This document shows, in pieces, positions 1-7,489 of a DNA stretch of 14,850 nt (position 1 is its first letter; every line of letters starts with the position of its first letter). This DNA is from an uncultured Acidimicrobiia bacterium (GTDB lineage: Bacteria > Actinomycetota > Acidimicrobiia > Spongiisociales > UBA5794). The stretch lies in NCBI GenBank assembly GCA_913031525.1, contig CAJWGC010000011.1:1-14850 (forward strand). The letters run 5' to 3'. Both the position numbers and the translations under genes were made by a program. Below the pieces are notes generated by a model. It had not been told where the DNA came from. It did no database searches and was given only the letters and a program-made list of their open reading frames with translations.

Positions 1-319
1 TGATACTGCCGCTGCCGCGCTCGCCGTTGCATTGGGCGCTGCCAAGCTCGTCTATCTGACCGATGTTGAGGGCCTTTACCGCGATCCAGCTGACGAAGAA
101 TCGCTTATATCTCGGATTTCGACTGCCGATCTTTCCGGACTTCTGGGGTCGGACTCAGTATCAGCTGGGATGGTTCCGAAATTGCGGTCTTGCATTGATG
201 CTATCGAGGGCGGAGTTGATCGTGCTCATATTCTTGACGGGCGCGTTGAACATGCCTTGCTACTAGAAATCTTTACACCAGAAGGCATCGGTACCATGAT
301 TGCGAAGGAGGGGGGATGA
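1..319 (+). CDS. argB: Acetylglutamate kinase (ArgB), C-terminal part, 5' end outside window
   Basis: ArgB phosphorylates N-acetyl-L-glutamate with ATP, the second step of arginine synthesis, in the cytoplasm. Only about the last 105 codons are present; the frame is open from base 2, so the gene begins upstream. Family signatures seen are NADT-like DTAAAALAVALGAAKLVYLT at the left edge, then TDVEGLY, the SAGMVPKL motif, GGVDRAHILDGR and HALLLEIFTPEGIGTMI at the C-terminus, in the usual order. The stop TGA (317-319) overlaps the argR start in an ATGA junction, so the two are translationally coupled. In many actinobacteria argD and argF follow argB; here argR follows directly. Identification is firm; the missing N-terminal half (nucleotide-binding glycines) cannot be judged. 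Confidence 0.95.
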   Translation, partial: DTAAAALAVALGAAKLVYLTDVEGLYRDPADEESLISRISTADLSGLLGSDSVSAGMVPKLRSCIDAIEGGVDRAHILDGRVEHALLLEIFTPEGIGTMIAKEGG

Positions 320-786
320 CTCCCGCTACTGCTTCAAGGCAGCGAATGCTGCGGCGTCTGCTTGAGACGCAATCAATTACTTCTCAGCGGGAATTGGTAG
401 TACTACTCGAAGATGCGGGGCACGCGGTGACTCAGGCCACCGTGTCGCGCGATCTTTTCACGATCGGTGCAGTGAAACGTCAATTCGATGGTAAGGCCCA
501 TTACGTGATATCGCCTTCTGGCGAGCCTGATTACAAAGAGTCACGCAAAGAGCTCTTCCTTGCAGTGGCAACTTTCGTTGAGACGATCACCTCATCTGGG
601 AACTTAGTGGTACTGAAAACACCGCCAGGGGCAGCCCAGATAGTGGCAGGAGCAATCGACCGAGTAGGTGTAGGTGGTGTAGTAGGGACGGTGGCTGGAG
701 ACGACACAGTACTTCTGGTGATTGATGCCACCGTGGCCTCCGAGTCGGTGGAGAAAGAATTCGAGGGGATGGGACTGGAGCGATGA
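316..786 (+). CDS. argR: Arginine repressor ArgR
   Basis: ArgR is the hexameric arginine-responsive regulator that binds ARG boxes before arginine genes. The 156-residue length is normal. Residues 1-70 form the winged helix; the recognition helix carries the S44-R45 pair in the motif VTQATVSRDL. Residues 80-156 form the oligomerisation and arginine-binding domain with the GDDT motif at 128-131. The ATG sits in an ATGA overlap with the argB stop, and its own stop makes another ATGA overlap with argG, so argB-argR-argG are one translationally coupled unit. Its position inside the operon suggests autoregulation from an upstream promoter outside the window; I see no clear ARG box inside it. Confident call. 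Confidence 0.95.
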   Translation: MTPATASRQRMLRRLLETQSITSQRELVVLLEDAGHAVTQATVSRDLFTIGAVKRQFDGKAHYVISPSGEPDYKESRKELFLAVATFVETITSSGNLVVLKTPPGAAQIVAGAIDRVGVGGVVGTVAGDDTVLLVIDATVASESVEKEFEGMGLER

Positions 787-2009
787 CCCGGAAAAACCCA
801 AACATAAAGAAGGTAGTTCTCGCTTATAGCGGTGGTCTTGACACGGCAGTGATCTTGAAATGGATCATCGAGGAATATGGCGCGGAGGTTGTTGCTTTTA
901 CTGCAGATGTTGGGCAGGGCGAAGAAGTTGAAGAAGCGCGAGAGAAAGCGCTTGCTACCGGTGCTCAAGAAGCAATCACTGCTGATCTACGAAGCGAGTT
1001 TGTATCCGACTTTGTGTTCCCTGCCTTCCGGGCCAATGCTATTTACGAGGGTTATTACCTGCTCGGGACGTCGCTGGCCCGTCCGATTATTGCCAAGGGG
1101 TTGGTCGAGGCTGCTGAAGCCACAGGAGCTGATGCGATTGCTCACGGTGCAACCGGGAAAGGCAATGATCAGGTTCGATTCGAACTTTCGGCTTATGCCC
1201 TTAAGCCGGATATTGCAGTAGTTGCTCCGTGGCGTGAGTGGGATTTGAAGGGCCGTTCCGATTGCATAGCTTATGCGCAACAGCATGGGATTCCAGTACC
1301 GGTTACTGTCGAAAAGCCCTACTCCATGGATGCCAATCTGCTCCATGTATCTTATGAGGGCGGCGTGCTGGAGGATCCTTGGTCAGCACCACCTAAGGAT
1401 ATGTTTCGAACCACTGTCGATCCGCAGGAAGCTCCCGATACGGCCGAGTATGTGACTGTTGGATTTCATGCCGGTTCACCTGTGACTGTTAATGGTGAAA
1501 AACTTGCTCCGGTCGAACTCCTGACCACTCTGAATGAGAAAGGCGGGGCGCACGGTGTCGGACGAGTCGATATCGTCGAGAATCGCTTCATCGGCATGAA
1601 GAGTCGTGGTGTCTACGAGACTCCTGGTGGAACGATTCTTTATCACGCCCATCGCGCTGTCGAATCGTTGACTCTGGATCGAGAAGTTGTTCATCTGCGT
1701 GACGATTTGGTATCTCGCTATGCCGCGATGGTCTACAACGGTTTCTGGTATTCACCGGAAAGAGAGGCTCTGCAGGTTTTCATGGACGATATTCAACAAG
1801 AAGTGAACGGCGAAGTACGTATCAAGCTCTTTAAAGGACAGGCCCTCGTTGATGGCAGGCGCGCGGGCAATCATGCTCTCTACGACGAGGCAACTTCGAC
1901 ATTTGAGGCGGACGAAGTCTATGACCAATCGGACGCTACGGGATTTATCCGACTGCAGTCGTTGCGATTGCGAACCTTTGCAGAGAAGCGTATGGGAGAA
2001 AACGAATGA
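783..2009 (+). CDS. argG: Argininosuccinate synthase
   Basis: ArgG joins citrulline and aspartate at the cost of ATP (to AMP and PPi), giving argininosuccinate; cytoplasmic, step seven of arginine synthesis. The protein has 408 residues, close to the usual 400. The N-type ATP pyrophosphatase loop AYSGGLDT is at residues 14-21, and the second signature HGATGKGNDQ at 121-130, followed by the conserved VRFE. Later hallmarks include YSMDANLLHVSYEGG, GRVDIVENRFIGMKSRGVYE and the C-terminal stretch after STFEADEVYDQ. The ATG overlaps the argR stop by four bases. The next gene, argH, uses its product and starts 49 nt downstream. No missing catalytic residue or frameshift is seen. Confidence 0.97.
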   Translation: MTRKNPNIKKVVLAYSGGLDTAVILKWIIEEYGAEVVAFTADVGQGEEVEEAREKALATGAQEAITADLRSEFVSDFVFPAFRANAIYEGYYLLGTSLARPIIAKGLVEAAEATGADAIAHGATGKGNDQVRFELSAYALKPDIAVVAPWREWDLKGRSDCIAYAQQHGIPVPVTVEKPYSMDANLLHVSYEGGVLEDPWSAPPKDMFRTTVDPQEAPDTAEYVTVGFHAGSPVTVNGEKLAPVELLTTLNEKGGAHGVGRVDIVENRFIGMKSRGVYETPGGTILYHAHRAVESLTLDREVVHLRDDLVSRYAAMVYNGFWYSPEREALQVFMDDIQQEVNGEVRIKLFKGQALVDGRRAGNHALYDEATSTFEADEVYDQSDATGFIRLQSLRLRTFAEKRMGENE

Positions 2010-2058
2010 ATCGTCGCGCGCATTGGCATATCGAAATCGCTTCAAGGGAGTCCAGCCG

Positions 2059-3432
2059 ATGACTCTGTGGGGAGGCCGTTTTACTGATACTCCTGGCGGG
2101 GCTTTATGGGCGTTTACTGTCGACCACTCCGATCGACGTCTTCTACCTGACGATGTACGAGGGTCGAAGGCTCACGCTGCCATGCTCGAGCATGTCGGTC
2201 TCATATCGAGCGAAAATGCTGCGTTGATTCAAGAGGGACTTGCTCTTATCGAGGACGAGATCGTTAGAGATGAATTCGTCTTCACAGATGGAGATGAGGA
2301 CGTACATTCGGCGGTCGAGAGAAGGCTTGCCGAATTGATCGGTGTCGCGGCTGGCCAGTTACATACTGGACGTTCGCGCAATGATCAGGTCGTACTCGAT
2401 ATGCGGCTCTATTTAGGTCGAACTGGCGCGGGACGAATGGCGCAGTTAAGAGACTTTGTAGAAGTGCTTACAGAACGTGCTGGTGAGACTGCGGGCATCG
2501 TCGTTCCTACCTACACACATCTTCAACAAGCGCAGGTTGGAACCCTGGGGCACCACTTGCTCGCGTATGCCTGGATGCTGTTGCGGGATATCGACCGATT
2601 CGATGCCTGTCTCATCCGCATCGCAGAGTCTCCACTCGGAGCCGGCGCATCGGCAGGGAGTTCGTTGCCTTTGGATCCAGATATGGTCGCGTCTAGCTTG
2701 GACCTTCCGGGGATTTTTGCTAATTCTCTAGATGCAGTCGCATCTCGTGATTTCGTGGCGGAATATATTTTCTGCTGTGCTCAGGCGATGACTCACTTGT
2801 CGCGCTTGGCTGAAGAGCTTGTCTTGTGGGGAACAGTGGAGTTTGGTTGGGCTACCTACAGAGATCGCGACACTACCGGATCGTCAGCACTACCACAGAA
2901 GAAAAATCCGGATCCTGCCGAACTTGCTCGAGGTAAGGCGGCCGCAGTTTTAGGTGACTTGTCAGCTATTTTAGCTTTGCAGAAGGGGCTTCCGCTTTCC
3001 TACAACCGCGATCTCCAAGAGGACAAACGATTGTTATTTCATGCAGACGACACTCTGGCGGGCGCTCTTGCTGCTCTCTTAGATATGGTTGCGGGAGCTA
3101 CGTTTCATCCTTCACCTCCTTCAGCTTGGTCCACCGCTCTTGAGTTTGCAGAAGTCCTTGTTTCGAGAGGAGTGCCGTTTCGTGAAGCCCATGAGGTAGT
3201 GGGCCGTCTCGTAACCACTCTGCTCGAGTCCGGACGAGGACTCGAAGAGGTCAGAAAAGAGGATCTCGCGTCTTCTCATGACGTTTTCCAAGCCGAGGAT
3301 GTTTCGCTTGCCGATCCGAATCGCTCGGTGAGTAGACGAGTCACCCCTGGCAGTGGATCATCAGAATCGGTATTTGCCCAAATCGAGCAGATCGCTGCAG
3401 TTCTTGACGAGGGCGGCAAAGAGGGGACGTAA
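2059..3432 (+). CDS. argH: Argininosuccinate lyase
   Basis: ArgH cleaves argininosuccinate to arginine and fumarate, the last step of the pathway. The frame is open upstream to 1849, inside argG, but the ATG at 2059 begins the family N-terminus MTLWGGRF and follows a ribosome site AAGGGAG (2044-2050); this gives 457 residues, the normal size. Motifs in order: EDVHSAVE (80-87), LHTGRSRNDQ (101-110), TYTHLQQAQ (151-159, with the catalytic-region His154), and the flexible loop GSSALPQKKNPD (274-285) bearing the catalytic serine. The fumarate-lyase signature normally has Met in this loop (GSSIMPQKKNPD); here Leu replaces it, a conservative change. Last gene of the arg operon in this window; no convincing intrinsic terminator follows. 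Confidence 0.96.
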   Translation: MTLWGGRFTDTPGGALWAFTVDHSDRRLLPDDVRGSKAHAAMLEHVGLISSENAALIQEGLALIEDEIVRDEFVFTDGDEDVHSAVERRLAELIGVAAGQLHTGRSRNDQVVLDMRLYLGRTGAGRMAQLRDFVEVLTERAGETAGIVVPTYTHLQQAQVGTLGHHLLAYAWMLLRDIDRFDACLIRIAESPLGAGASAGSSLPLDPDMVASSLDLPGIFANSLDAVASRDFVAEYIFCCAQAMTHLSRLAEELVLWGTVEFGWATYRDRDTTGSSALPQKKNPDPAELARGKAAAVLGDLSAILALQKGLPLSYNRDLQEDKRLLFHADDTLAGALAALLDMVAGATFHPSPPSAWSTALEFAEVLVSRGVPFREAHEVVGRLVTTLLESGRGLEEVRKEDLASSHDVFQAEDVSLADPNRSVSRRVTPGSGSSESVFAQIEQIAAVLDEGGKEGT

Positions 3433-3770
3433 GGGCGGGTTGTTAAGCAGAGGTTTTTGGTTTTTTGAGAGCCTCAGGCTGCCGAACGGTGTGGCTCAAG
3501 AATGTCAGGTGTGCAGATTGCGCATTTCAATTCTGGGCATCTTTCGACAACTTCGAATTGGAGCTCGGCTTCGCGAAGAAGATTTTCGATTGCTGTATCG
3601 GCCCTGATTGATCGGTTCATCATGAGCGCAACGTACTGCGGTGGTGTGACAAAAACGCTTTCTGTGGCCCAGTATCCCTATTTCTTGGGGTGTTCTCTTC
3701 TAGGTCACATCGAACTAGATCTGACAAGGTGTATCCGCGTAGGTCTTTCGGCAATAGAGTGAGATGAGAA
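3433..3770. other. Intergenic region argH-uppS
   Basis: This 338-nt stretch separates argH from the cis-prenyltransferase gene. Plus-strand frames are open in places (for instance 3502-3762), but their translations look like random composition. The only credible coding signal is the minus-strand small ORF at 3474-3623. A short inverted repeat AGCCTCAGGCT (3470-3480) has no T-run and is not a convincing terminator for argH. A -10-like TAGAGT (3755-3760) lies 10 nt before the next start codon. Nothing else is recognised. Confidence 0.6.
3474..3623 (-). CDS. Possible small cysteine-containing protein (49 aa), unknown function
   Basis: I do not recognise this protein. The minus-strand frame starts with tandem ATG codons (3623-3618) and ends with TGA at 3476-3474. 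The translation has protein-like helical composition (AIENLLREAELQFEVVERC) and then a compact cysteine cluster, CPELKCAIC, giving Cys-x5-Cys-x2-Cys, which might bind a metal. No Shine-Dalgarno site precedes the ATG, but a -10-like TACGTT (plus positions 3630-3635) ends exactly 6 nt before it, the same spacing as at padR and the PPOX gene, consistent with a leaderless transcript. An in-frame stop about 20 codons upstream bounds the ORF. It is antisense to weak plus-strand ORFs. It could be a real small gene, a decayed remnant, or chance. Confidence 0.35.
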   Translation of the reverse strand: MMNRSIRADTAIENLLREAELQFEVVERCPELKCAICTPDILEPHRSAA

Positions 3771-4553
3771 ATGTTTTTAGCAGGTATCGCAACACATCTC
3801 CTATATCGGATCTATGAGGCACGGCTGTTACGCCGCCTCGATCGTTCTAGGATTCCACGCCACATCGGTGTCATTCACGATGGCCATCGTCGCTACGCGC
3901 GGAAAGAAGGATTGCCTGACTACAAGGCCAGCTACCGCGCTGGAATGAGCAAATTTATAGAACTGCTTCATTGGTCGGAAGAGCTCGATGTTGAAGCTGT
4001 AACCTGCTGGCTTCTTTCGACGGAAAACCTTCGTCGTCCGTCCGAAGAACTTGAGCCTTACTATGACGTACTCATTGAACTTTTCGATCGCGTTCCCTAC
4101 GAAGTTCACGGTCAGGATCTCTCCGTCAAGTTCATTGGAAATCTTGATCTTCTTCCGGAGCGGCTGCTGAAAGCAGCCAAGCGTCTTGAGCAGTCCTGCC
4201 GATCGGGTTCGAGACGGTTATCTATAGCGCTGGCGTACGGAGGAAGGCAAGAGATCATCGACGCAACTCGGGATCTAGTTCAGCGGCTAGTTGCCCAGGG
4301 ATTTCCTCCGGCGGCCATCGCGGACAATATCAACGCAGATGCTCTTGCCAGACATCTATACACAGCGGATCTGCCCGATCCCGATCTCGTCATTCGTACC
4401 AGTGGCGAAGCGAGGCTTTCGGGCTTTCTTCTCTGGCAGTCGGCTTACGCTGAGTATTCGTTTGTAGATGTTAATTGGCCTGCCTTTCGCCGTGTAGATT
4501 TTTTACGAGCGCTACGTGACTTTACGAGGCGAGAGCGACGATATGGCCGGTAA
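3771..4553 (+). CDS. uppS: Isoprenyl (cis-prenyl) transferase, UppS/Rv1086-like
   Basis: Cis-prenyltransferases add isopentenyl diphosphate units in Z configuration to make polyprenyl diphosphates, the lipid carriers for cell-wall precursors. The 260-residue protein has the N-terminal amphipathic stretch LLYRIYEARLLRRLD common in actinobacterial members. The substrate motif reads VIHDGHRRYARKEG (34-47): the catalytic Asp37 is kept, but the usual DGNRRWA has become DGHRRYA. Further motifs are LLSTENLRRP (81-90), YGGRQEI (156-162) and RTSGEARLSGFLLWQSAYAE (209-228), which bind the diphosphate. Chain length cannot be read from sequence; a decaprenyl, undecaprenyl or short Z-farnesyl product is possible, so the symbol is a family label. 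It stands alone and faces the phosphatase gene, 12 nt between stops. A weak purine-rich site precedes ATG 3771. Confidence 0.88.
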   Translation: MFLAGIATHLLYRIYEARLLRRLDRSRIPRHIGVIHDGHRRYARKEGLPDYKASYRAGMSKFIELLHWSEELDVEAVTCWLLSTENLRRPSEELEPYYDVLIELFDRVPYEVHGQDLSVKFIGNLDLLPERLLKAAKRLEQSCRSGSRRLSIALAYGGRQEIIDATRDLVQRLVAQGFPPAAIADNINADALARHLYTADLPDPDLVIRTSGEARLSGFLLWQSAYAEYSFVDVNWPAFRRVDFLRALRDFTRRERRYGR

Positions 4554-4565
4554 TGCTCCGACCAT

Positions 4566-5252
4566 TCATCTTGTTCGTATATCGACAGCAAGATGCTCTT
4601 GATCGTTGAACGTTCGAAGGCTGAAGATGTGACTTCCAGCGATAGAAACGGTGCGGACACGAGAGATCGAACCATGGGCGAGTATGAAGCGCTCCCATTC
4701 CCACGGTGTTGGTTCTATTCCCAACAACCAGCTAATGGCAGCAGCATTGGTTCCGCCATGGGCAATCACCACAATACGAGGAGAATCTTCTCCGATTTGC
4801 CACAGGCAATGATCGTCAGAGCTATCCGGCACGACTGATCGTTCAGCGAGAATCTTCTTCATCGCCGAAATAACGCGATCGTTGAAGTCCTTGAAAGATT
4901 CGCCACCTTCTAGGCCTTCCCACCATTCTCCAGGAGGTCGAGATCGGGCCTCTGCGAAGATTTTTTGTACCTCTTCTTCGGGCCTGCCATTCCAGGAGGG
5001 CATTTGAATCTCAAGGATGTCTTTAACGATCTGTCCTGGAATACCCGTCGCTTCGGATAGTGGGACTGCTGTCTCGCGGGTTCGACGGGATGGAGAGACC
5101 AGTATCTCGGCTATTTCTACGCGGTCGGCGATAAGGCGTTGCGCTACCTGTATTGCTTGCTTGTGCCCTGTTGGTGTTAACCCGGGGTCGTCTTGACTGA
5201 GACCTTCGACACTCCAAGCGGGCTGTCCGTGGCGAACGAAGAGGATCTCCAT
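4566..5252 (-). CDS. Histidine phosphatase family protein (phosphoglycerate mutase-like)
   Basis: A member of the histidine phosphatase superfamily, which transfers or removes phosphate through a phosphohistidine. Key residues are visible: VRHGQ with Arg7, His8, Gly9 (nucleophile His8); SPSRRTRETA (53-62) with the second arginine; Glu81 in LEIQMPSWNGR, the probable acid; and the second histidine His165 in VIAHGGTNAA. At 228 residues the length is typical. Substrate is not predictable: such proteins include cofactor-dependent phosphoglycerate mutase, cobalamin, sugar and nucleotide phosphatases. The gene is transcribed divergently from pyrE across about 290 nt and convergently with uppS. A -10-like TATCCT (plus 5261-5266) ends 8 nt before the start and no ribosome site is seen, so the mRNA may have almost no leader. 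Confidence 0.88.
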   Translation of the reverse strand: MEILFVRHGQPAWSVEGLSQDDPGLTPTGHKQAIQVAQRLIADRVEIAEILVSPSRRTRETAVPLSEATGIPGQIVKDILEIQMPSWNGRPEEEVQKIFAEARSRPPGEWWEGLEGGESFKDFNDRVISAMKKILAERSVVPDSSDDHCLWQIGEDSPRIVVIAHGGTNAAAISWLLGIEPTPWEWERFILAHGSISRVRTVSIAGSHIFSLRTFNDQEHLAVDIRTR

Positions 5253-5538
5253 AGCGTACGAGGATAGATATGGGAGTAGTGTCGCAACGTCTGTCTTTTA
5301 GGGGAAGTCAACTTTGAGTAACTGGCCTCATTCCTCAATTCGAGAGTAATTATGTGGGTAGATTGCCCCAAAAGGTCTCTCTTCCCTTCAGATGCCGCGA
5401 GGGTGCAGCGTCGATTCAGACCACAGGGCAACGCCGAGGTTGCTCCAGTGAGGCTTAGATCAGACTGATGTAAGAAGTAGAGGGCATACTGTTTGAGTAC
5501 GATTGTCATCTGTTCCTGTGAAATGCTTGAGGGGTTTT
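5253..5538. promoter_or_regulatory. Divergent intergenic region between the phosphatase gene and pyrE
   Basis: About 286 nt that must hold promoters for both flanking genes. On the minus side TATCCT (5261-5266 on plus) lies 8 nt before the phosphatase ATG. On the plus side TACTGT (5486-5491) and TACGAT (5498-5503) are -10-like hexamers; neither has a clear -35 partner. If TACGAT is used, transcription starts near 5510, which would exclude the far-upstream TTG 5503 as the pyrE start. Minus-strand open frames here read as shadows. I recognise no riboswitch. Confidence 0.35.
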
Positions 5539-6078
5539 GTGGATCATCATGTGAGCGCACTCGCTGAACACCTTCGAACCTATGCTCTTCGTACCGATGG
5601 GCCGTTCTATCTAGCTTCTGGATTAGTTTCTGACTGGTATCTAGACGGTCGCCAGACAACGTTTGACGGATCGGGAGCGCGTCTTGTCGCGATGGCCGTC
5701 CGTTCTGTACTTGTGTCTGATGTGACGGCTGTTGGCGGATTAACGATGGGCGCCGATCCGATTGCGATAGCTACGGCGATGTTCGGCGATCCCCCGTTGC
5801 GTGCGTTCTCAGTACGCAAGTCCGCCAAGAGCCACGGTACCGGAGGCCGTATTGTCGGTCCGGTTACTAAGACAGACCGGATCGCTGTAGTTGAAGATAC
5901 GACAACCACCGGAGGGTCGATAGCGGAAGCAATCGCTGTACTTCGATCAGTTGGTATGACGATTGTACAGGCAGTGACGGTGGTCGATCGCAGCGAAGGA
6001 AGAGCAGCATCTGAGCTCGAGCCATTGGGGCTGACGCTCACGACACTGTTGACTCCCGGAGATCTTGGGGTGGTTTGA
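5539..6078 (+). CDS. pyrE: Orotate phosphoribosyltransferase
   Basis: PyrE converts orotate and PRPP to orotidine 5'-phosphate, the fifth step of UMP synthesis. Hallmarks are the catalytic loop VRKSAKSHGTG (about 92-102), with the lysines and histidine expected of orotate enzymes, and the PRPP-binding loop VVEDTTTTGGS (117-127). DGRQTTF near residue 37 and the final length of 179 residues fit the single-domain bacterial form. Start choice: the frame is open from TTG 5503, but GTG 5539 has GAGGGG (5529-5534) just upstream; GTG 5551, which would begin SALAEHL, is the main alternative. Its stop overlaps the next gene's start as TGATG, so pyrE, the membrane protein and nfo form a three-gene unit. 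No other pyrimidine genes are nearby. Confidence 0.93.
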   Translation: MDHHVSALAEHLRTYALRTDGPFYLASGLVSDWYLDGRQTTFDGSGARLVAMAVRSVLVSDVTAVGGLTMGADPIAIATAMFGDPPLRAFSVRKSAKSHGTGGRIVGPVTKTDRIAVVEDTTTTGGSIAEAIAVLRSVGMTIVQAVTVVDRSEGRAASELEPLGLTLTTLLTPGDLGVV

Positions 6079-6677
6079 TGTCGCGCGTCAAAGCTTATCG
6101 ATCGGCCCATCGCTTGTTCTTAATGGGTGCAGTCGGACTATTACTCTTGGTCGCTTCTATCGATATCATCTGGACCCATACCGTCTCGTTAGATCCCGAG
6201 ATTGATACCGCTGGTGAGCGAACTCAACGAGGCGAGGCTCGATTTCGTCAGGACATACTTGTTGGCACTACCTTTTTGCTTTCGGGTGGGGCATTGATGG
6301 CCGTTGCCCTTCGAGGGTTGGTCAACCCGAGGCCGACTTGCGAGATTAGCGAAAGAGGCATCACTCTAAGAATCGCTGGTCCGCAAAGCGCGATCACCCT
6401 GGGTTGGCATGATGTCCTTGCAGTACGCTCGGGGCGCGAACCGAATGACAGCAAGAGAACCCGCCCCACTCTCCTTGTGCTGTTACGTGATCCCGAGCGT
6501 TGGCCGACGGAATACTGGGGGGCGCGTCGCGAAGGATCCTGGCTCTTAGTTAATGCAGGATCATGGGACACAGATCCTGAGGAACTCTCTTTGCATGCCG
6601 GATTGGCTCGCAATTTCTTTACTTCGGCTTCTAGCCGCGCGGCTATCCAAACAAGCAATGATGAGCCAGCAGTGTGA
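6078..6677 (+). CDS. Two-helix membrane protein with PH-like domain, function unknown
   Basis: The function is not recognised. The 199-residue protein begins with a basic segment, then two hydrophobic helices at about 13-33 (LFLMGAVGLLLLVASIDIIW) and 58-80, separated by a polar, acidic loop. From about 85 to 182 lies a soluble beta-rich domain with the pattern CEISERGITLRIAG...ITLGWHDVLAVRSG, typical of bacterial PH-like (bPH/DUF-type) domains in small actinobacterial membrane proteins. The remaining tail is low in structure. The topology suggests a hairpin in the membrane with a cytoplasmic domain. ATG 6078 overlaps the pyrE stop (TGATG), and its own stop overlaps the nfo start, so it is translated together with both; the coupling looks like packing rather than shared function. 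Also possible: a generic membrane protein without a true PH fold. Confidence 0.8.
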   Translation: MSRVKAYRSAHRLFLMGAVGLLLLVASIDIIWTHTVSLDPEIDTAGERTQRGEARFRQDILVGTTFLLSGGALMAVALRGLVNPRPTCEISERGITLRIAGPQSAITLGWHDVLAVRSGREPNDSKRTRPTLLVLLRDPERWPTEYWGARREGSWLLVNAGSWDTDPEELSLHAGLARNFFTSASSRAAIQTSNDEPAV

Positions 6678-7435
6678 TGCTTATTGGTGCCCATACTTCC
6701 AGTAAGCGCCTGTTTGAAGAGGCACACAAGCGGCAGGCCGATCTAGTGCAGATTTTTCTTTCCGCTCCTCAGTCCTATAAGAAGCCGCTACCTCGCGAAG
6801 ATTCTGACGAACTTCGTACCTCAGATTTGCCCGTTTACGTTCATGCACCGTATGTCATGAATCCTGCGTCTCCCAATAATCGAATCCGTATTCCGAGCCG
6901 CAAGACCCTCGCTTATACAATGAGCGCCGCTGAGGAAATTGGTGCTCTCGGCGTGGTTATTCATGGTGGACACGTCGGTAATGACGAGGATCTCTCGGTG
7001 GGATTCAAGCGCTGGCGGAAGCTCCTTGATTCATTCGAATCGCCGGTGCCCCTTCTGATCGAAAACACAGCTGGGGGGAAAAACGCGATTGCGCGAAATC
7101 TGGAAAATTACGGGCCGCTGTGGGAGGAAATTGGAAGTTATAACGTCGGAGTTGTTCTCGATACTTGTCACGCTTGGGCAGCCGGGGAGGACCTTGAGAG
7201 AGCTGTTGTACTACTAGAACGTCTTACCGGTAGGGTTGATCTTATCCACTGCAATGATTCGCGCGATCCTCATGGCAGTAGGCGTGATCGTCATGCGAAT
7301 CTTGGGGATGGCCAGATTCCTGAGAGCCTAATTCTTGCTGTGGTACGTGCGGCAGACGCCCCTGTAGTTGTTGAGACGCCAAACGATGGCAATGCGCAGG
7401 CTGTAGACATTGCGTGGCTGAGGGAGCGACTCTAG
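6677..7435 (+). CDS. nfo: Deoxyribonuclease IV (AP endonuclease, Nfo family)
   Basis: Nfo cuts DNA 5' to abasic sites in base-excision repair, using three metal ions. All nine expected ligands are present: His56 (VHAPY), His96 (VIHGGH), Glu129 (IENT), Asp162 and His165 (LDTCHAW), His191 (HCND), Asp204 and His206 (RDRHAN), and Glu233 (VVETP). The fold starts with the family N-terminus LIGAHTS. At 252 residues it is shorter than the E. coli enzyme (about 285), within the family range. ATG 6677 makes a TGATG overlap with the upstream gene; GTG 6674 is an equally placed alternative adding one residue. Last gene of the pyrE unit, convergent with ino1, with a small hairpin between them. Confidence 0.94.
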   Translation: MLIGAHTSSKRLFEEAHKRQADLVQIFLSAPQSYKKPLPREDSDELRTSDLPVYVHAPYVMNPASPNNRIRIPSRKTLAYTMSAAEEIGALGVVIHGGHVGNDEDLSVGFKRWRKLLDSFESPVPLLIENTAGGKNAIARNLENYGPLWEEIGSYNVGVVLDTCHAWAAGEDLERAVVLLERLTGRVDLIHCNDSRDPHGSRRDRHANLGDGQIPESLILAVVRAADAPVVVETPNDGNAQAVDIAWLRERL

Positions 7436-7453
7436 GTCCAGCGGTTCGTATAG

Positions 7454-7480
7454 CTTGGGGATCCCAAAGTGCCTTTGTCT
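7454..7480. terminator. Possible hairpin terminator between convergent nfo and ino1
   Basis: TTGGG (7455-7459), loop GAT, CCCAA (7463-7467) forms a five-pair hairpin, extendable with mismatches, followed on the plus strand by the T-rich GCCTTTGTCTT. It sits in the 54-nt gap between two convergent stops, the place for a shared terminator. The stem is short and the T-run is broken, so this is tentative. Confidence 0.3.
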
Positions 7481-7489
7481 TGGATCCGG

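Noticed and set aside
531..968. 145-codon minus-strand ORF across argR/argG
   Set aside because: Proline- and serine-rich translation lying opposite two confidently identified genes; a frame shadow.
1849..2058. N-terminal extension of argH into argG
   Set aside because: The extra 70 codons overlap argG, have no homology-like features, and the standard ArgH start with a ribosome site is at 2059.
3470..3480. Inverted repeat AGCCTCAGGCT as argH terminator
   Set aside because: Only four pairs with a 3-base loop and no T-run on the plus strand.
3502..3762. 86-codon plus-strand ORF in the argH-uppS gap
   Set aside because: Composition is serine-rich and unstructured, no ribosome site, no family resemblance; it runs antisense to the more protein-like minus-strand small ORF.
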